DNA of 64,000 nucleotides, from contig JAFTPV010000017.1 in the NCBI GenBank assembly GCA_017463125.1, forward strand, positions 62,001 to 126,000. Reading direction: 5' to 3'. Both the position numbers and the translations under genes were made by a program. Below are positions 18,401 through 27,223 of this stretch, one piece after another; within the stretch, counting starts at the first letter, position 1; every line of letters begins with the position of its first letter. A model generated the notes under the pieces. The model had not been told where the DNA came from, ran no database searches, and saw only the letters and a list, made by a program, of their open reading frames with translations. The DNA is from Clostridia bacterium (GTDB taxonomy: Bacteria; Bacillota; Clostridia; Oscillospirales; CAG-272).

Positions 18401-19897
18401 CTCAACGACCTTGCCGCCCTTTATCTTAACTGCGCCAATTTCTATAATTTTGCAGGTGCGGTTTGACAGACCTGTGGTTTCAAGGTCAAAGACTATCATT
18501 TCATCATCAAAATCGGGATAATCATGTCCGAAAACGCACCTCTCGGTATCGTTTACGTAATATGCCTCGATACCGTAAAGTATCTTGAGATCCTCGTTTC
18601 CCGAGCCCTCAAGAGCAAGCATAACCTCGGGGAATGCCTGAACGTTTCCGTGATCGGTGACGGCAATAGCCTTATGTCCCCAGCGGATAGCCGTGTCAAC
18701 AAGCTCCTTTGGTGTAATTATTGCATCCATTTGGGACATATTAGTATGAAGGTGAAGCTCAACGCGCTTTTCTTCGGCGTGATCCATACGTTCCTTTACC
18801 CTTATCCTCTTTATACCAATAGGAGCGAGGAACGGCTCACCGTCAAATTTATCTATCTGTATTCTGCCGAGAACGGCAAGAGGGAGCATTTTTTTCTTTC
18901 CCTTTTTCACGGCGCCTGCAAGGTCTTTTACCCAGCCAAGTTCTTCGTTTGGCAAAGTTTTCTTTACATAAATGGCAGATGCGCCATCAGAAATGCCTAT
19001 GGTGCAGTTGGTTTTGTCGCCTGCTCTGGTTTCCTTCATCGTGACCTCAAAGGCCGTTCCGAGAAAGACTCCGCGTCCTCTTGCTGCACCTGCCTCGGCA
19101 AGAGGAGTTGGCTCACTAACGTCAAAATCCTCTCCAAAAACGGCCTCGCACTCGGAGAAATCATACGTGGTCGCGCCTATGGTATAAACCGTTTCACTTA
19201 TCATCTCGGTGTTTCCGGTAGCCGAGGATATTCCTGCCTTTGTCTCAAAATCAAAATACGGATCAGCCGCACGTGCCGCCTCGCTCTGTGCTCTCATAGC
19301 CTCTTGGCGCTCGGCAAGGAATTTCGCACGTCCCTCTGCCTCAGCCCTCTGAATTATATCTATACGGCGGCGCTCCCACTCAGCCGATCGGGCCTCTGCT
19401 CCCTCACCCTCCGCTATAACTATCTTACGGACGGTGTTATATCGGCTATAAAGAATGTTAGCGAGTATCTGCTCGGTATTTGCCCCCTTGACGAAATCAA
19501 CGCCATCCTTGGAAAAGGGGATAGAAACGGTTATCGTAGCACCGTCATCGTTATACGAGGCGCCGGAGAAAAATCCGTTTGTCACAGCACCGCACATAGC
19601 TGCCTCGCAGGCTATCTCGTCAAAATACTGCATAGAGAATACGCCCGAGGGAAAGTGAGGCAGGATCTTAAAGGACTCTGCCGAATAAAGCTCACGGCAC
19701 TCGTCCTCTATCTCATATATAAGCTCGGCATCCTCGTGGGAGTCAAACGAGAGGTCCACCTCAACGCGCATAGGCTCTCTTGTGTATCTGAACCGTGCCG
19801 AATGAGCGCGCAAAAGAAGCTCCCTCTTCTCCTGCGAGGGAGTGTATCTAGAAAACACGTCAAAAAACTTCTTTTCCGCCTGCATACCTTTCTCCAT
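15455..19897 (-). CDS. polC: DNA polymerase III alpha subunit, PolC type
   Basis: The replicative polymerase of low-GC Gram-positives, 1480 residues. In order it has an N-terminal domain, an OB-fold region, a PHP domain beginning at ELHLHTNMSQMDAI that is interrupted by a DEDD 3'-5' proofreading exonuclease (FDLETTGLSN, HNAGFDVGF, HHRASDDARM), then the PHP remainder (VCATCDAHFV), a four-cysteine zinc site (CLKC and CPVC), the palm catalytic motif PDIDLNFSGD and the C-terminal helix-hairpin-helix (PGLGDKAAAKI). The start MEKGM is chosen over the second methionine four codons in; both are possible. It is the last gene of the pyrH-to-polC run and lies 17 bases after ispG. Confidence 0.97.
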   Translation of the reverse strand: MEKGMQAEKKFFDVFSRYTPSQEKRELLLRAHSARFRYTREPMRVEVDLSFDSHEDAELIYEIEDECRELYSAESFKILPHFPSGVFSMQYFDEIACEAAMCGAVTNGFFSGASYNDDGATITVSIPFSKDGVDFVKGANTEQILANILYSRYNTVRKIVIAEGEGAEARSAEWERRRIDIIQRAEAEGRAKFLAERQEAMRAQSEAARAADPYFDFETKAGISSATGNTEMISETVYTIGATTYDFSECEAVFGEDFDVSEPTPLAEAGAARGRGVFLGTAFEVTMKETRAGDKTNCTIGISDGASAIYVKKTLPNEELGWVKDLAGAVKKGKKKMLPLAVLGRIQIDKFDGEPFLAPIGIKRIRVKERMDHAEEKRVELHLHTNMSQMDAIITPKELVDTAIRWGHKAIAVTDHGNVQAFPEVMLALEGSGNEDLKILYGIEAYYVNDTERCVFGHDYPDFDDEMIVFDLETTGLSNRTCKIIEIGAVKIKGGKVVEEFDTFVDPECEISEEITNLTSITNDMVKGAPKEREAVEKFLEFAGDRLLIAHNAGFDVGFIRVACERLELPFRNTYLDTVGLSKYVNPELKKHKLNIIAEHYGLGDFHHHRASDDARMLAEIFFVMLGRLKSEGIGNFERMVDAMSEKTDPLKLPSHHMIIFAKSQEGLKNLYKLISISYLDYYRRNPRMPKSVIEQYREGLIIGSACEAGELYRAILDGRSQQEIEDIAEFYDYFEIQPLCNNRFLIAEGKVRDDEALKDINRRIYELGKRLGKPVCATCDAHFVNKEDEVYRRILLAGMKFSDCDKEMPIYLRTTDEMLEEFSYLGDEAWREVVIENPNMIADMCEKIRPIPEGRYEPDLPGAKEELESSCWKRAHDWYGENLPEIVEKRLEKELTSIIKNGFAVLYMIAVKLVAYSESLGYQVGSRGSVGSSFVATMSGISEVNPLPPHYRCLKCKYSEFFTDGSVGSGFDLPDKKCPVCGELLYQDGHDIPFETFLGFYGDKSPDIDLNFSGDVQGKVHKYTEELFGEGQVFRAGTITGLADKTAWGYINKYLEERKIKIPKAEVAHMVTRVMGIKKTTGQHPGGIIVVPKEYDIYDFTPVQHPADDPKADTVTTHFQFSYLHDTILKLDELGHDMPTKYKMLEKYTNTSVLDVKMNDKTIYELFASTKPLGITPEQIGGAQLATFGIPEFGTRFLQQVLVEAKPKNFADLLQISGLTHGTDVWLGNAQELIKQGTCTISEVVGTRDGIMLYLIQKGLDNSMSFKIMESVRKGKGLTPEWEEEMLSHGVPEWYIWSCKKIKYMFPKAHAAAYVMSAIRLAWYKIYYPMEFYAAFLTVAPGGFDAEIVGRGYEGVNATIKELEAKGNEATAKDNETCQTLYLVREALARGVRFLNVDLKKSDATAFLPENGKIRMPFNSLPGLGDKAAAKIIEARDSFDIYSIEELREHTGISKAVIELLRRNHVLDGLSETNQFSMF

Positions 19898-19914
19898 TTT
19901 CTAATATCACCGTA

Positions 19915-20991
19915 TCATAGACGCTTTATTTCGTCAATAAGCTCGTCCACAATCGACTCTTCCTTTATTTTTCTAATAGGCTCGCCCTTTTTGAAAAGCA
20001 GGGCGCAGCCCACGCCGCCTGCAACTCCGATGTCTGCCTCTCTTGCCTCACCGGGTCCGTTTACCGCACAGCCCATAAGAGCAACCTTTATTCCCTTTTT
20101 ATCAACACCGGCTTCCCTTGCCTGTATCTCAAAACGCCTTACCAATGAAATAAGGTCAATTTTCGTTCTTCCACAGGTTGGGCAGGAGATTATTTCCATT
20201 CCTGCATCCTTACACAGCGAGAGCGCGGAAAGAATCTCACGCGCCGCACGTATCTCTTCCGTAGGGTCGTCTGTAAGCGAAACGCGAACCGTGTCACCTA
20301 TTCCCTCGGCAAGCAGCGTTCCGATGCCGATACTGCTTTTTACAATAGCAGAGGTGCTTGCTCCGGCTTCCGTAACACCCAAATGTAACGGATAGTTTAC
20401 TTTTTTAGACAAAATTCTGTTGGATTCTATCATATTTACAACGTTTGATGCCTTAACCGAGAGTACGATGTCGTGAAAATCAAGCTCCTCGAGTATCTCG
20501 GCGTGGCGAAGAGCGCTCTCCGCAAGCGCCATAGGAGTAGGACCTCCGTATTTTTCAAGAAGCGTGCGCTCTACCGAGCCGGAATTAACCCCTATTCTGA
20601 TTGGCACACCGCGCTCCTTTGCCGCCCTTACTACCTCGAGAGTCTTTTCCCTAGAGCCTATGTTGCCGGGATTTATCCTCACCTTATCGACTCCAGCCTC
20701 TATTGCCGCTGTTGCTATCTTATAATCGAAATGCACGTCTGCAACTAGCGGTACTGTAATGCCTCTCCTTTTTATCTCGGAGAAGGTCTTTACCGACTCT
20801 ATATCGGGAGCGGTTATTCTCACAATATCGCATCCGCACTCTGCAAGACGAGCTACCTGACGGTAGGTTGCCTCGGTATCGTGAGTATCGGTATTCGTCA
20901 TAGACTGAACGGTTATAGGCGAATCTGCGCCGATAGTAAGGCTTCCGACCCTGACGGCGCGGCTGATTCTTCTCTTATATCCGAGCTTCAT
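19915..20991 (-). CDS. ispG: 4-hydroxy-3-methylbut-2-en-1-yl diphosphate synthase
   Basis: IspG (GcpE) reduces and opens MEcPP to HMBPP in the MEP isoprenoid pathway and needs a 4Fe-4S cluster. The 358-residue protein shows the TIM-barrel start (ITVQSMTNTDTHD), the INPGNIG motif and the C-terminal cluster cysteines in SCPTCGRT and MGCAVNGPGE, with the conserved VNGPGEA segment intact. It is co-encoded with dxr, another enzyme of the pathway, and with uppS, the main consumer of C5 units for wall synthesis. Spacing to rseP is 22 bases. Confidence 0.96.
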   Translation of the reverse strand: MKLGYKRRISRAVRVGSLTIGADSPITVQSMTNTDTHDTEATYRQVARLAECGCDIVRITAPDIESVKTFSEIKRRGITVPLVADVHFDYKIATAAIEAGVDKVRINPGNIGSREKTLEVVRAAKERGVPIRIGVNSGSVERTLLEKYGGPTPMALAESALRHAEILEELDFHDIVLSVKASNVVNMIESNRILSKKVNYPLHLGVTEAGASTSAIVKSSIGIGTLLAEGIGDTVRVSLTDDPTEEIRAAREILSALSLCKDAGMEIISCPTCGRTKIDLISLVRRFEIQAREAGVDKKGIKVALMGCAVNGPGEAREADIGVAGGVGCALLFKKGEPIRKIKEESIVDELIDEIKRL

Positions 20992-21013
20992 ACGCTCCCT
21001 CCTTCAAAACTGA

Positions 21014-22057
21014 TTAAAATATTATACTGAATACGTCCTTTATTAAAATAAGGAAAGAAAATCCTAGAAGAACCATAAGTCCTACTGTGTTTACCGTATT
21101 TTCCACCTTCGGCGGTATGCGCTTTCTCGTTATCATCTCGAAGAGCAGAGTTAAGGTTCTGCCGCCATCAAGAGCGGGTATCGGAAGCAGGTTCATAATT
21201 CCAAGATTTATGCTTATCATAGCCACCATATAGAGAAGCGGCTTGATTCCGGCAGCTGCGGCATCGCCTATCGCGCCTGAAATCCCGACAGGACCCGACA
21301 CCGCCTCGAGCGTGTATCTGCCTGTAATGAGATCAAAGAGCGATTCCCAGCACATTCTCATCATAAGAACAGATTTTCGCACCGACCACTCAAGAACCTC
21401 AAAAATACTTTTTTCATTTTTTCCGAGCACTCTGAAATCCATCATACCGAAGGTCTGCCCCGACTGACTGTCCGTCGGGAAGACTACGTCATGAAGAACT
21501 ATCGTCTGCCCGTCACGGATAACCGTAAGGTCAAGCGGCTCATAGCCGCGACGCATTATTTCATACGAAAGCTCGTCGGCAATACCGACGCTGACACCGT
21601 CAACGTGAGTTATTCTATCCCCTGCCATAAGCCCCGAATCCTGTGAGGACACCGTATAGTCGGTTTCGGGGAAATCGTAGACTAGCGTTCCGCCTATACT
21701 CGTAACCGAGGTGTATATCACCATAGCCAAAAAGCCTGCTATGATATTAACGGACGCTCCCGCTACGGTTATAATAAATCTCTGCCACGCGGGCTTTTTG
21801 TCAAACGAGTTTGGGTCATCGCATTCCTCGTTCTCACCCGCCATTGCGACGTAGCCGCCGAAGGGGATAAGAGCCAAAGAATAGCGTATACCCGTTTTTT
21901 GCGAAACCTTACTCAAAAGTCTTGGGCCCATGCCGATAGAAAACTCCTCAATCGTGACACCGAAAAGTCTTGCAAAAAGAAAATGTCCAAGCTCGTGAAT
22001 GAAAATCAAAAGGCCAAAGACTAAAACCGCTATAAGAATTGTGCCGAGAGTACCCAA
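21014..22057 (-). CDS. rseP: RseP-type site-2 intramembrane zinc metalloprotease
   Basis: A 347-residue multi-pass membrane protease that cleaves substrates within the membrane (anti-sigma factors and signal peptides in relatives). HELGH (His21, Glu22, His25) lies in the first helix. A PDZ-like domain follows around residues 110-190, and the second motif NLLPIPALDGGR lies in the third membrane region. The start is a TTG at 22057 with a GGAG site eight bases upstream. It follows dxr by five bases, so they are co-transcribed. The position between dxr and ispG is the standard Firmicute arrangement. Confidence 0.93.
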   Translation of the reverse strand: MGTLGTILIAVLVFGLLIFIHELGHFLFARLFGVTIEEFSIGMGPRLLSKVSQKTGIRYSLALIPFGGYVAMAGENEECDDPNSFDKKPAWQRFIITVAGASVNIIAGFLAMVIYTSVTSIGGTLVYDFPETDYTVSSQDSGLMAGDRITHVDGVSVGIADELSYEIMRRGYEPLDLTVIRDGQTIVLHDVVFPTDSQSGQTFGMMDFRVLGKNEKSIFEVLEWSVRKSVLMMRMCWESLFDLITGRYTLEAVSGPVGISGAIGDAAAAGIKPLLYMVAMISINLGIMNLLPIPALDGGRTLTLLFEMITRKRIPPKVENTVNTVGLMVLLGFSFLILIKDVFSIIF

Positions 22058-22062
22058 CGCTT

Positions 22063-23211
22063 TTACTCCTTGATATAAGTTTTTGCTATTTTGCGCGCTT
22101 CGCCCGCAAGCTCAAGAATATCATCAAGCTCTCGTACATTATTACCGTATGAGAGCCTATCATACACGCGGAGAACGACCTCCGAAATATCGTAAAACGA
22201 AAGTCTGCCTTCAAGAAAGGCGAAAACAGCCTCCTCGTCAGCCGCATTCAGAACCGCACCCATAGCTCCTCCCTCCGACGCAGTGCGCCTCGCAAGCGAA
22301 AGAAGCGGAAAGGCCTCGGTATCGGGAGCTGCAAAGCTCATTTTACCAAGTGAGATTAGGTCAAGAGGCTCCCCCTCCCTCGCAAATCTCTCGGGATAAT
22401 CAACGGCATACTGAACGCACATACGCATATCCGGGGGTGAAAATTCACCAATAATAGCATTATCAACATATTCGACTGCGGAGTGAAGTATGCTTTCGCG
22501 GTGAATGACCACATCTATTTTTTCGACCGGTACGTCAAAAAGATGCACTGCCTCTATTACCTCAAAGCCCTTATTCATAAGGGTTGCGCTGTCAACGGTA
22601 ATTTTCTTACCCATTTTCCACGTGGGGTGTGCAAGAGTGTCAGCAAGGGTAAGGCCACGCTGCTCCTGACGGCTCTTACCGTAAAACGGTCCGCCCGAGG
22701 CGGTAAGAATTACGCGGCGGATCCTGTCGCGCCTCTCGCCTACGAGCGACTGGAATATTGCCGAATGCTCACTGTCAACAGGAAGGATCTCGCAACCTTT
22801 CTCCTTTGCGCGATCCATAACGATATCACCCGCTATAACGAGCGACTCCTTATTTGCAAGAGCGAGCCTTTTACCTGCGTCTATTACGGCAAGAGTCGGC
22901 ATAAGGCCTGCCTCACCGAGAATAGAGTTCACGACCGTGTCTGAATCTGAACCGTATATTCCGCTGATAATTCCTTCCTTACCTGACAGAACTTTTATCG
23001 GAGTGTCGGCAAGCAAAGCTTTCAGCTCGAGTGCCATTTTTTCATCAGCAAGCGCCACCTCGCGAGGCATAAATTTACGCGCCAAAGACTCAAGGCCGGA
23101 GGAGTCCTTATTCGCGCTTAAAAAATCGACCTTATATCCTCTGGCAGCAGCAACGTCCAGAGCCTGAAGCCCGACCGAGCCTGTTGCCCCTAGAACTGCT
23201 ATTTTTTTCAT
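22063..23211 (-). CDS. dxr: 1-deoxy-D-xylulose 5-phosphate reductoisomerase
   Basis: Dxr converts DXP to MEP with NADPH, the committed step of this isoprenoid route. The 382-residue protein has the N-terminal NADPH fold GATGSVG (residues 8-14), the metal-binding region PVDSEHSAIFQ, the LTASGGPF loop and the WKMGKKITVDSATLMNKG catalytic segment, and ends in the usual four-helix domain. It sits between cdsA and rseP. A terminator-like hairpin at 23271-23297 separates it from cdsA, and I see no convincing promoter in the 60 bases after it, so expression probably depends on read-through. Confidence 0.97.
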   Translation of the reverse strand: MKKIAVLGATGSVGLQALDVAAARGYKVDFLSANKDSSGLESLARKFMPREVALADEKMALELKALLADTPIKVLSGKEGIISGIYGSDSDTVVNSILGEAGLMPTLAVIDAGKRLALANKESLVIAGDIVMDRAKEKGCEILPVDSEHSAIFQSLVGERRDRIRRVILTASGGPFYGKSRQEQRGLTLADTLAHPTWKMGKKITVDSATLMNKGFEVIEAVHLFDVPVEKIDVVIHRESILHSAVEYVDNAIIGEFSPPDMRMCVQYAVDYPERFAREGEPLDLISLGKMSFAAPDTEAFPLLSLARRTASEGGAMGAVLNAADEEAVFAFLEGRLSFYDISEVVLRVYDRLSYGNNVRELDDILELAGEARKIAKTYIKE

Positions 23212-23270
23212 TTTAAGACACTCTCCTTTCCGAAGCGATATTAATTGTCAGGTGCTTTTAGGTTTCAAAA

Positions 23271-23297
23271 ACCGCCATACTGATTGGTGATGGCGGT
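23271..23297 (-). terminator. Internal hairpin between cdsA and dxr, possible attenuator
   Basis: ACCGCCAT (23271-23278) pairs with ATGGCGGT (23290-23297); on the minus strand the stem is followed by TTTTGAAACC. It may lower expression of the downstream dxr-rseP-ispG-polC part. Confidence 0.5.
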
Positions 23298-23307
23298 CAG
23301 TAATTTT

Positions 23308-24150
23308 TTATTTGAACGGTGAACAAATAAGACAAAGCATTATCAGCGGAGTTGAAACCGCGAGAATAGAGTCAAATCTATCCATAATTCCGCCGTGTCC
23401 CGGAAGAATGTTACCGTAATCCTTGATTCCGTGCTCGCGCTTAATAAGAGATGCTATAAGGTCACCTATCTGCGCGACGACGGAAAGTATAATTCCGGAA
23501 ACCGTAAGTATAAAGTAGTTTGCCTCAACGTCGGTGAGGTTCTCAATGAATATACCGTATATTATAAACACGAGAGTTGAGAGAAAAATTCCGCCGATTG
23601 CGCCCTCGACAGTCTTCTTCGGGCTGATCTCGGGTATGAGCTTATGCTTTCCGAACAGCGTTCCCGCAACGTAAGCTCCGGAATCGGTGCCCCACGCGGC
23701 AGCGAACACAAGGAAGAAGCAGAGGTCGCCGTATCTTATATACCGAAGCAGGCAAAGCGCCGTAAATGATATAACGACGTAGGTTACCACGAGATAAACC
23801 TCAGCGACCAAAGAAAGCTTAAGCTTCCCCTTTGAGAAAACAGCCAAAGCCATAATATAAAGCATATAGGCAAACGTTACGGCAACTGCAACAAGCATAT
23901 AGTTTCTTTGGATTTCGGGATTCTGGTCAAGAAAAATATCGTGAGTGAAGAACGGGAGAGCAAGTGCCATTAAATATGCAGGCAAGGAGATCTTCCATTC
24001 CTTATGAACCCCCATAGCGCGAAGAAGCTCAAACACTGCTGCCAGCGAAAACAGAGCCAGCGCAAACGGATATATCAAATACTCTGAAAGCAGAAGTATT
24101 GGCACCATTACTGCAAGAATGACGCAAGACGTTATTGTTCTGATCTTCAT
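23308..24150 (-). CDS. cdsA: Phosphatidate cytidylyltransferase (CDP-diglyceride synthase)
   Basis: CdsA makes CDP-diacylglycerol from phosphatidate and CTP for phospholipid synthesis. The 280-residue protein has about eight hydrophobic segments and the C-terminal family signature SLIKREHGIKDYG then PGHGGIMDRFDS. The start at 24150 (MKIRTITSC) is chosen because GAAGG lies eight bases upstream and because a longer frame (to 24291) would overlap uppS by more than 100 bases and add a non-membrane segment. It is 28 bases downstream of uppS. Confidence 0.94.
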   Translation of the reverse strand: MKIRTITSCVILAVMVPILLLSEYLIYPFALALFSLAAVFELLRAMGVHKEWKISLPAYLMALALPFFTHDIFLDQNPEIQRNYMLVAVAVTFAYMLYIMALAVFSKGKLKLSLVAEVYLVVTYVVISFTALCLLRYIRYGDLCFFLVFAAAWGTDSGAYVAGTLFGKHKLIPEISPKKTVEGAIGGIFLSTLVFIIYGIFIENLTDVEANYFILTVSGIILSVVAQIGDLIASLIKREHGIKDYGNILPGHGGIMDRFDSILAVSTPLIMLCLICSPFK

Positions 24151-24178
24151 TATAATAACCTTCTTTGATTTTTGCGCA

Positions 24179-24916
24179 TTACGCATTTTTATCCTCGGGA
24201 GCAAGACCGCCGAAGCGCCTCGTTCTCGAATAGAATTCACTGATGCATTTGTCAATATCATCATTAGAGAAATCGGGCCAAAGAGTGTCAAGTATTATAA
24301 ACTCGGAATAAGCGCTCTGCCACAGAAGAAAATTGGAAATACGAAAATCTCCGCCCGTTCTGATAATAAGATCGGGGTCAGGTGAATGTGAGGTATACAT
24401 ATATTTTGCGAGTACGTCCTCGGTAATAGAGGTGTGACCGTCGGCAAATGCCGCATTTGCCGCATGAACTATCTCGTCCCTACCGCCGTAATTCAACGCC
24501 ACGTTGCATACGAAGGTCCTGTCTTGCGCCATCTCCTCAATCTCAATACATTTTTCACGAAGCTTTTTGGAAAGGATAGACTTATCGCCGAGAAATTTCA
24601 TAGAAAAATCGGGGTCGCTCTTTATCTTCTTAACGACAACGCTGTCAAGATACTTATAGATAAGCTCCATAAGCATATCCACCTCACGCTTCGGTCTTTT
24701 CCAATTCTCAGTAGAGAAGGCGTAAAGAGTAACGTGATGAACTCCGATGGCGCGAAAATGCTCAAGAATTCCTTCAATTATCTTTGCACCGGCAACGTGT
24801 CCGGCAGTTCTGTCAAGACCGCGACGGGTTGCCCACCTACCGTTGCCGTCCATTATTATGGCAACGGAGTCAAGCCTCTCGTCCGTCATAAGCGTATCAC
24901 CTATCAAATTTGCCAA
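24179..24916 (-). CDS. uppS: Undecaprenyl diphosphate synthase (cis-prenyltransferase)
   Basis: UppS extends farnesyl-PP with isopentenyl-PP in cis to undecaprenyl-PP, the lipid carrier for peptidoglycan and other wall polymers. The catalytic segment AIIMDGNGRWA, the FSTENWKRP loop, the NYGGRDEI motif and the terminal DLIIRTGGDFRISNFLLWQ signature are all present. Two starts are possible: TTG at 24916 with an AAGAGGA site (245 residues) and ATG at 24889 with AGGTGA (236 residues). The TTG has the stronger site and I keep it provisionally. Frr ends 23 bases upstream. Confidence 0.95.
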   Translation of the reverse strand: MANLIGDTLMTDERLDSVAIIMDGNGRWATRRGLDRTAGHVAGAKIIEGILEHFRAIGVHHVTLYAFSTENWKRPKREVDMLMELIYKYLDSVVVKKIKSDPDFSMKFLGDKSILSKKLREKCIEIEEMAQDRTFVCNVALNYGGRDEIVHAANAAFADGHTSITEDVLAKYMYTSHSPDPDLIIRTGGDFRISNFLLWQSAYSEFIILDTLWPDFSNDDIDKCISEFYSRTRRFGGLAPEDKNA

Positions 24917-24939
24917 AAGATTTTCCTCTTTCGCGAGAA

Positions 24940-25494
24940 TTATATCTCCATTATTTCCTTTGTCTTTGCTGCTGTGAGAGTATCTATTTCCTTAATGTAC
25001 TTGTCGGTAAGGTCCTGAACGAGCTTATCCGACTGCTTTGCCTCATCCTCGGTCATAACCGAATTTTTCTTGTCAGCCTTTACCTTATCGTTAGCGTCGC
25101 GGCGAATGTTACGTATAGCAACCTTCGCGTCCTCGCCAAGCCTTGCAATCTGCTTTGACAGCTCCTTTCTTCTCTCCTCTGTTGTGGGAGGGAAGTTAAG
25201 ACGGATAGACGTACCGTCGCTCTGGGGATTTATACCAAGGTCGGAGGTAAGGATAGCCTTCTCGATTCCCTTGATTGCAGACTTATCCCACGCGGTAATA
25301 AGGATAGTACGCGCGTCTGTAACCTTTATCTCCGCGATGGCGGAGATGGCTGTAGGTGAGCCGTAATAATCAACGTTTATTTTCTTAAGAACATCGGGAT
25401 TTGCTCTTCCCGCTCTGATAGTTGAAAGATTCTCCGAATACGACGATATCGTCTTTTTCATTCTTGCTTCATAATCTTTGGTATCGAGTTTCAT
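24940..25494 (-). CDS. frr: Ribosome recycling factor
   Basis: RRF works with EF-G to split the post-termination ribosome. At 184 residues it has the standard length. The N-terminal helix (MKKTISSYSENLSTIRAGRANP), the SAIAEIKVTDARTI strand region, the INPQSDG turn and the long C-terminal helical arm (AKVAIRNIRRDANDKVK) match the family closely. It follows pyrH by 39 bases in the usual pyrH-frr order. Confidence 0.97.
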   Translation of the reverse strand: MKLDTKDYEARMKKTISSYSENLSTIRAGRANPDVLKKINVDYYGSPTAISAIAEIKVTDARTILITAWDKSAIKGIEKAILTSDLGINPQSDGTSIRLNFPPTTEERRKELSKQIARLGEDAKVAIRNIRRDANDKVKADKKNSVMTEDEAKQSDKLVQDLTDKYIKEIDTLTAAKTKEIMEI

Positions 25495-25533
25495 ATATTT
25501 GTTCCTTCCGTTTTTTTATATTTTTAGTAATAA

Positions 25534-26232
25534 TCAATCAGCGCTGATAACTGTTCCGACAGACTCACCGCGAAGAGCCTTAACGATATCGTCGGGCTCG
25601 GTGAAGCCGAAAACGTGTATCGGCATACCGTTTGACATACAAAATGCGGTTGCGGTAGAGTCGATAGCCTTAAGGTTCATAGCAAGAACCTCGGAGGCGC
25701 GAACATTTATAAGCTTTTTGGCATCGGGATTTTTTCTCGGGTCATCGGTATATATATAATCAATATTTTTCGCCATAAACATAGCGTCAGCACCTATTTC
25801 TGCCGCTCTGACAGCGCCTGCTGTATCCGTTGAAAGAAACGGAATTCCGAGTCCTGCACCGAACACAACGACCTTGCCTGAATCAAGTGCCTCCTTTGCC
25901 TTATCGGAGGTATAGGCCTCGGCAAAGGGTGACATAGGTACGGCGCTCATAACAGAGGCGCCTACCCCCTGACGCTCAAGCGCGTCCTTTAAGCAAATGG
26001 CGTTTATAACGGTAGCAAGCATACCCATACGGTCAGCAGCCGTGCGGTCCATATCACCGCTCTGTCTGCCGCGCCAGATGTTTCCTGCACCGACGACTAT
26101 CGCAAGCTGGATACCGCCCTCAACGCATTTTTTAAGCGCTGCAGCAACCCTGTCAACAAAATCTATATCATATATTTCTCCCGAGCCATTGGCAAGAGCC
26201 TCACCCGAAAGCTTCAAAAGCACACGTTTCAT
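25534..26232 (-). CDS. pyrH: UMP kinase
   Basis: PyrH phosphorylates UMP to UDP at the start of pyrimidine nucleotide use and belongs to the amino acid kinase fold. The 232-residue protein shows VLLKLSGEAL at the N-terminus, VVGAGNIWRG, DRMGMLATVINA and the TDDPRKNPDA segment. It is co-oriented with frr. Unusually, the genes immediately upstream are the two transketolase halves, not rpsB and tsf, which commonly precede pyrH. Confidence 0.97.
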   Translation of the reverse strand: MKRVLLKLSGEALANGSGEIYDIDFVDRVAAALKKCVEGGIQLAIVVGAGNIWRGRQSGDMDRTAADRMGMLATVINAICLKDALERQGVGASVMSAVPMSPFAEAYTSDKAKEALDSGKVVVFGAGLGIPFLSTDTAGAVRAAEIGADAMFMAKNIDYIYTDDPRKNPDAKKLINVRASEVLAMNLKAIDSTATAFCMSNGMPIHVFGFTEPDDIVKALRGESVGTVISAD

Positions 26233-26259
26233 AACACCTATCAGCTCCCCGTCTTAAAA

Positions 26260-27210
26260 TTACTTTCCTGCCTTGAGCTTTATAGCCTTACGGGCATTTT
26301 CCGCAATATTTGCAGAAGTCAGACCGTACATTTCAAGAAGCTCGGGAACCTTACCGCTTCTTCCATAAGTATCCTGAACTCCTACACGAAGAACCGGAAC
26401 GGGACAGCTCTCTGCGAGAGCCTCGCAAACAGCAGCTCCAAGACCGCCGATTACGCTGTGCTCCTCTGCGGTAACGATAGCACCGCTCTTCTTTGCCGCA
26501 GCCGTTATAAGCTCGGTGTCAAGAGGCTTTATTGTATGTATATTAATAACACCTGCCGATATTCCCTCGGCTGCAAGCATATCAGCAGCCTCAAGCGCGA
26601 GGTGAACCATATATCCGTTTGCAACTATAGTAACGTCCGTGCCATCACGATAGGTAACTCCCTTACCAAGCTCGAACTTGTAGTCTGCCATCTCTGCGGT
26701 GAGGTCCGGAACTGCAAATCTGCCAAAACGAAGGTAGCAGGGGCCGTCGTGATTAAGAGCCGCCTCAACTGCTGCATACGCCTCCGTTGCGTCCGCAGGA
26801 GAAATAACAGTCATACCGGGGATAGTACGCATAAGAGCGAGATCCTCGCTGCACTGGTGAGTTGCGCCGTCCTCACCGACGGTAATGGACGCGTGAGTAC
26901 CTACGATATTAACGTTAAGGTGGGGATATCCGATAGAGTTTCTTATCTGCTCATAGGCTCTGCCTGCCGCAAACATTGCAAACGAGGTTGCGAACACCTT
27001 TTGTCCCGTTGTGGCAATACCTGCCGCAACGCTCACCATATTACCCTCTGCGATACCGCAGTCGAAAAATCTCTCGGGGAACTTTTTCTTAAAAACGCCG
27101 GTCTTGGTCGCAGCTGCAAGGTCTGCGTCAAGAACTACGAAATCGTACTTTTCACCCAAGGTCGCAAGAGCTGCGCCATAGGCTTCTCTGGTTGCTTTTT
27201 TATCTGCCAT
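26260..27210 (-). CDS. Transketolase, C-terminal subunit
   Basis: Together with the N-terminal subunit this makes a split transketolase that moves two-carbon units in the non-oxidative pentose phosphate pathway. The 316-residue protein covers the pyrimidine-binding and C-terminal domains: the conserved Glu of RFFDCGIAEGNMVSVAAG, the TSFAMFAAGRAYEQIRNSIGY segment, THASITVGEDGATHQCSED, and the AEEHSVIGGLG and GRSGKVPELLEMYGL parts of the C-terminal domain. It lies 13 bases after its partner. A 1-deoxyxylulose phosphate synthase is the nearest alternative but would be one fused chain. Confidence 0.92.
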   Translation of the reverse strand: MADKKATREAYGAALATLGEKYDFVVLDADLAAATKTGVFKKKFPERFFDCGIAEGNMVSVAAGIATTGQKVFATSFAMFAAGRAYEQIRNSIGYPHLNVNIVGTHASITVGEDGATHQCSEDLALMRTIPGMTVISPADATEAYAAVEAALNHDGPCYLRFGRFAVPDLTAEMADYKFELGKGVTYRDGTDVTIVANGYMVHLALEAADMLAAEGISAGVINIHTIKPLDTELITAAAKKSGAIVTAEEHSVIGGLGAAVCEALAESCPVPVLRVGVQDTYGRSGKVPELLEMYGLTSANIAENARKAIKLKAGK

Positions 27211-27223
27211 TGTTAATTCCTCC

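Noticed and set aside
18524..20395. A 623-codon plus-strand frame opposite polC and ispG
   Set aside because: Long but antisense to two certain genes; composition is that of a mirrored coding frame, with no start signals and no family pattern.
24151..24291. N-terminal extension of CdsA
   Set aside because: It overlaps uppS deeply and lacks a ribosome binding site; the start at 24150 fits the family.
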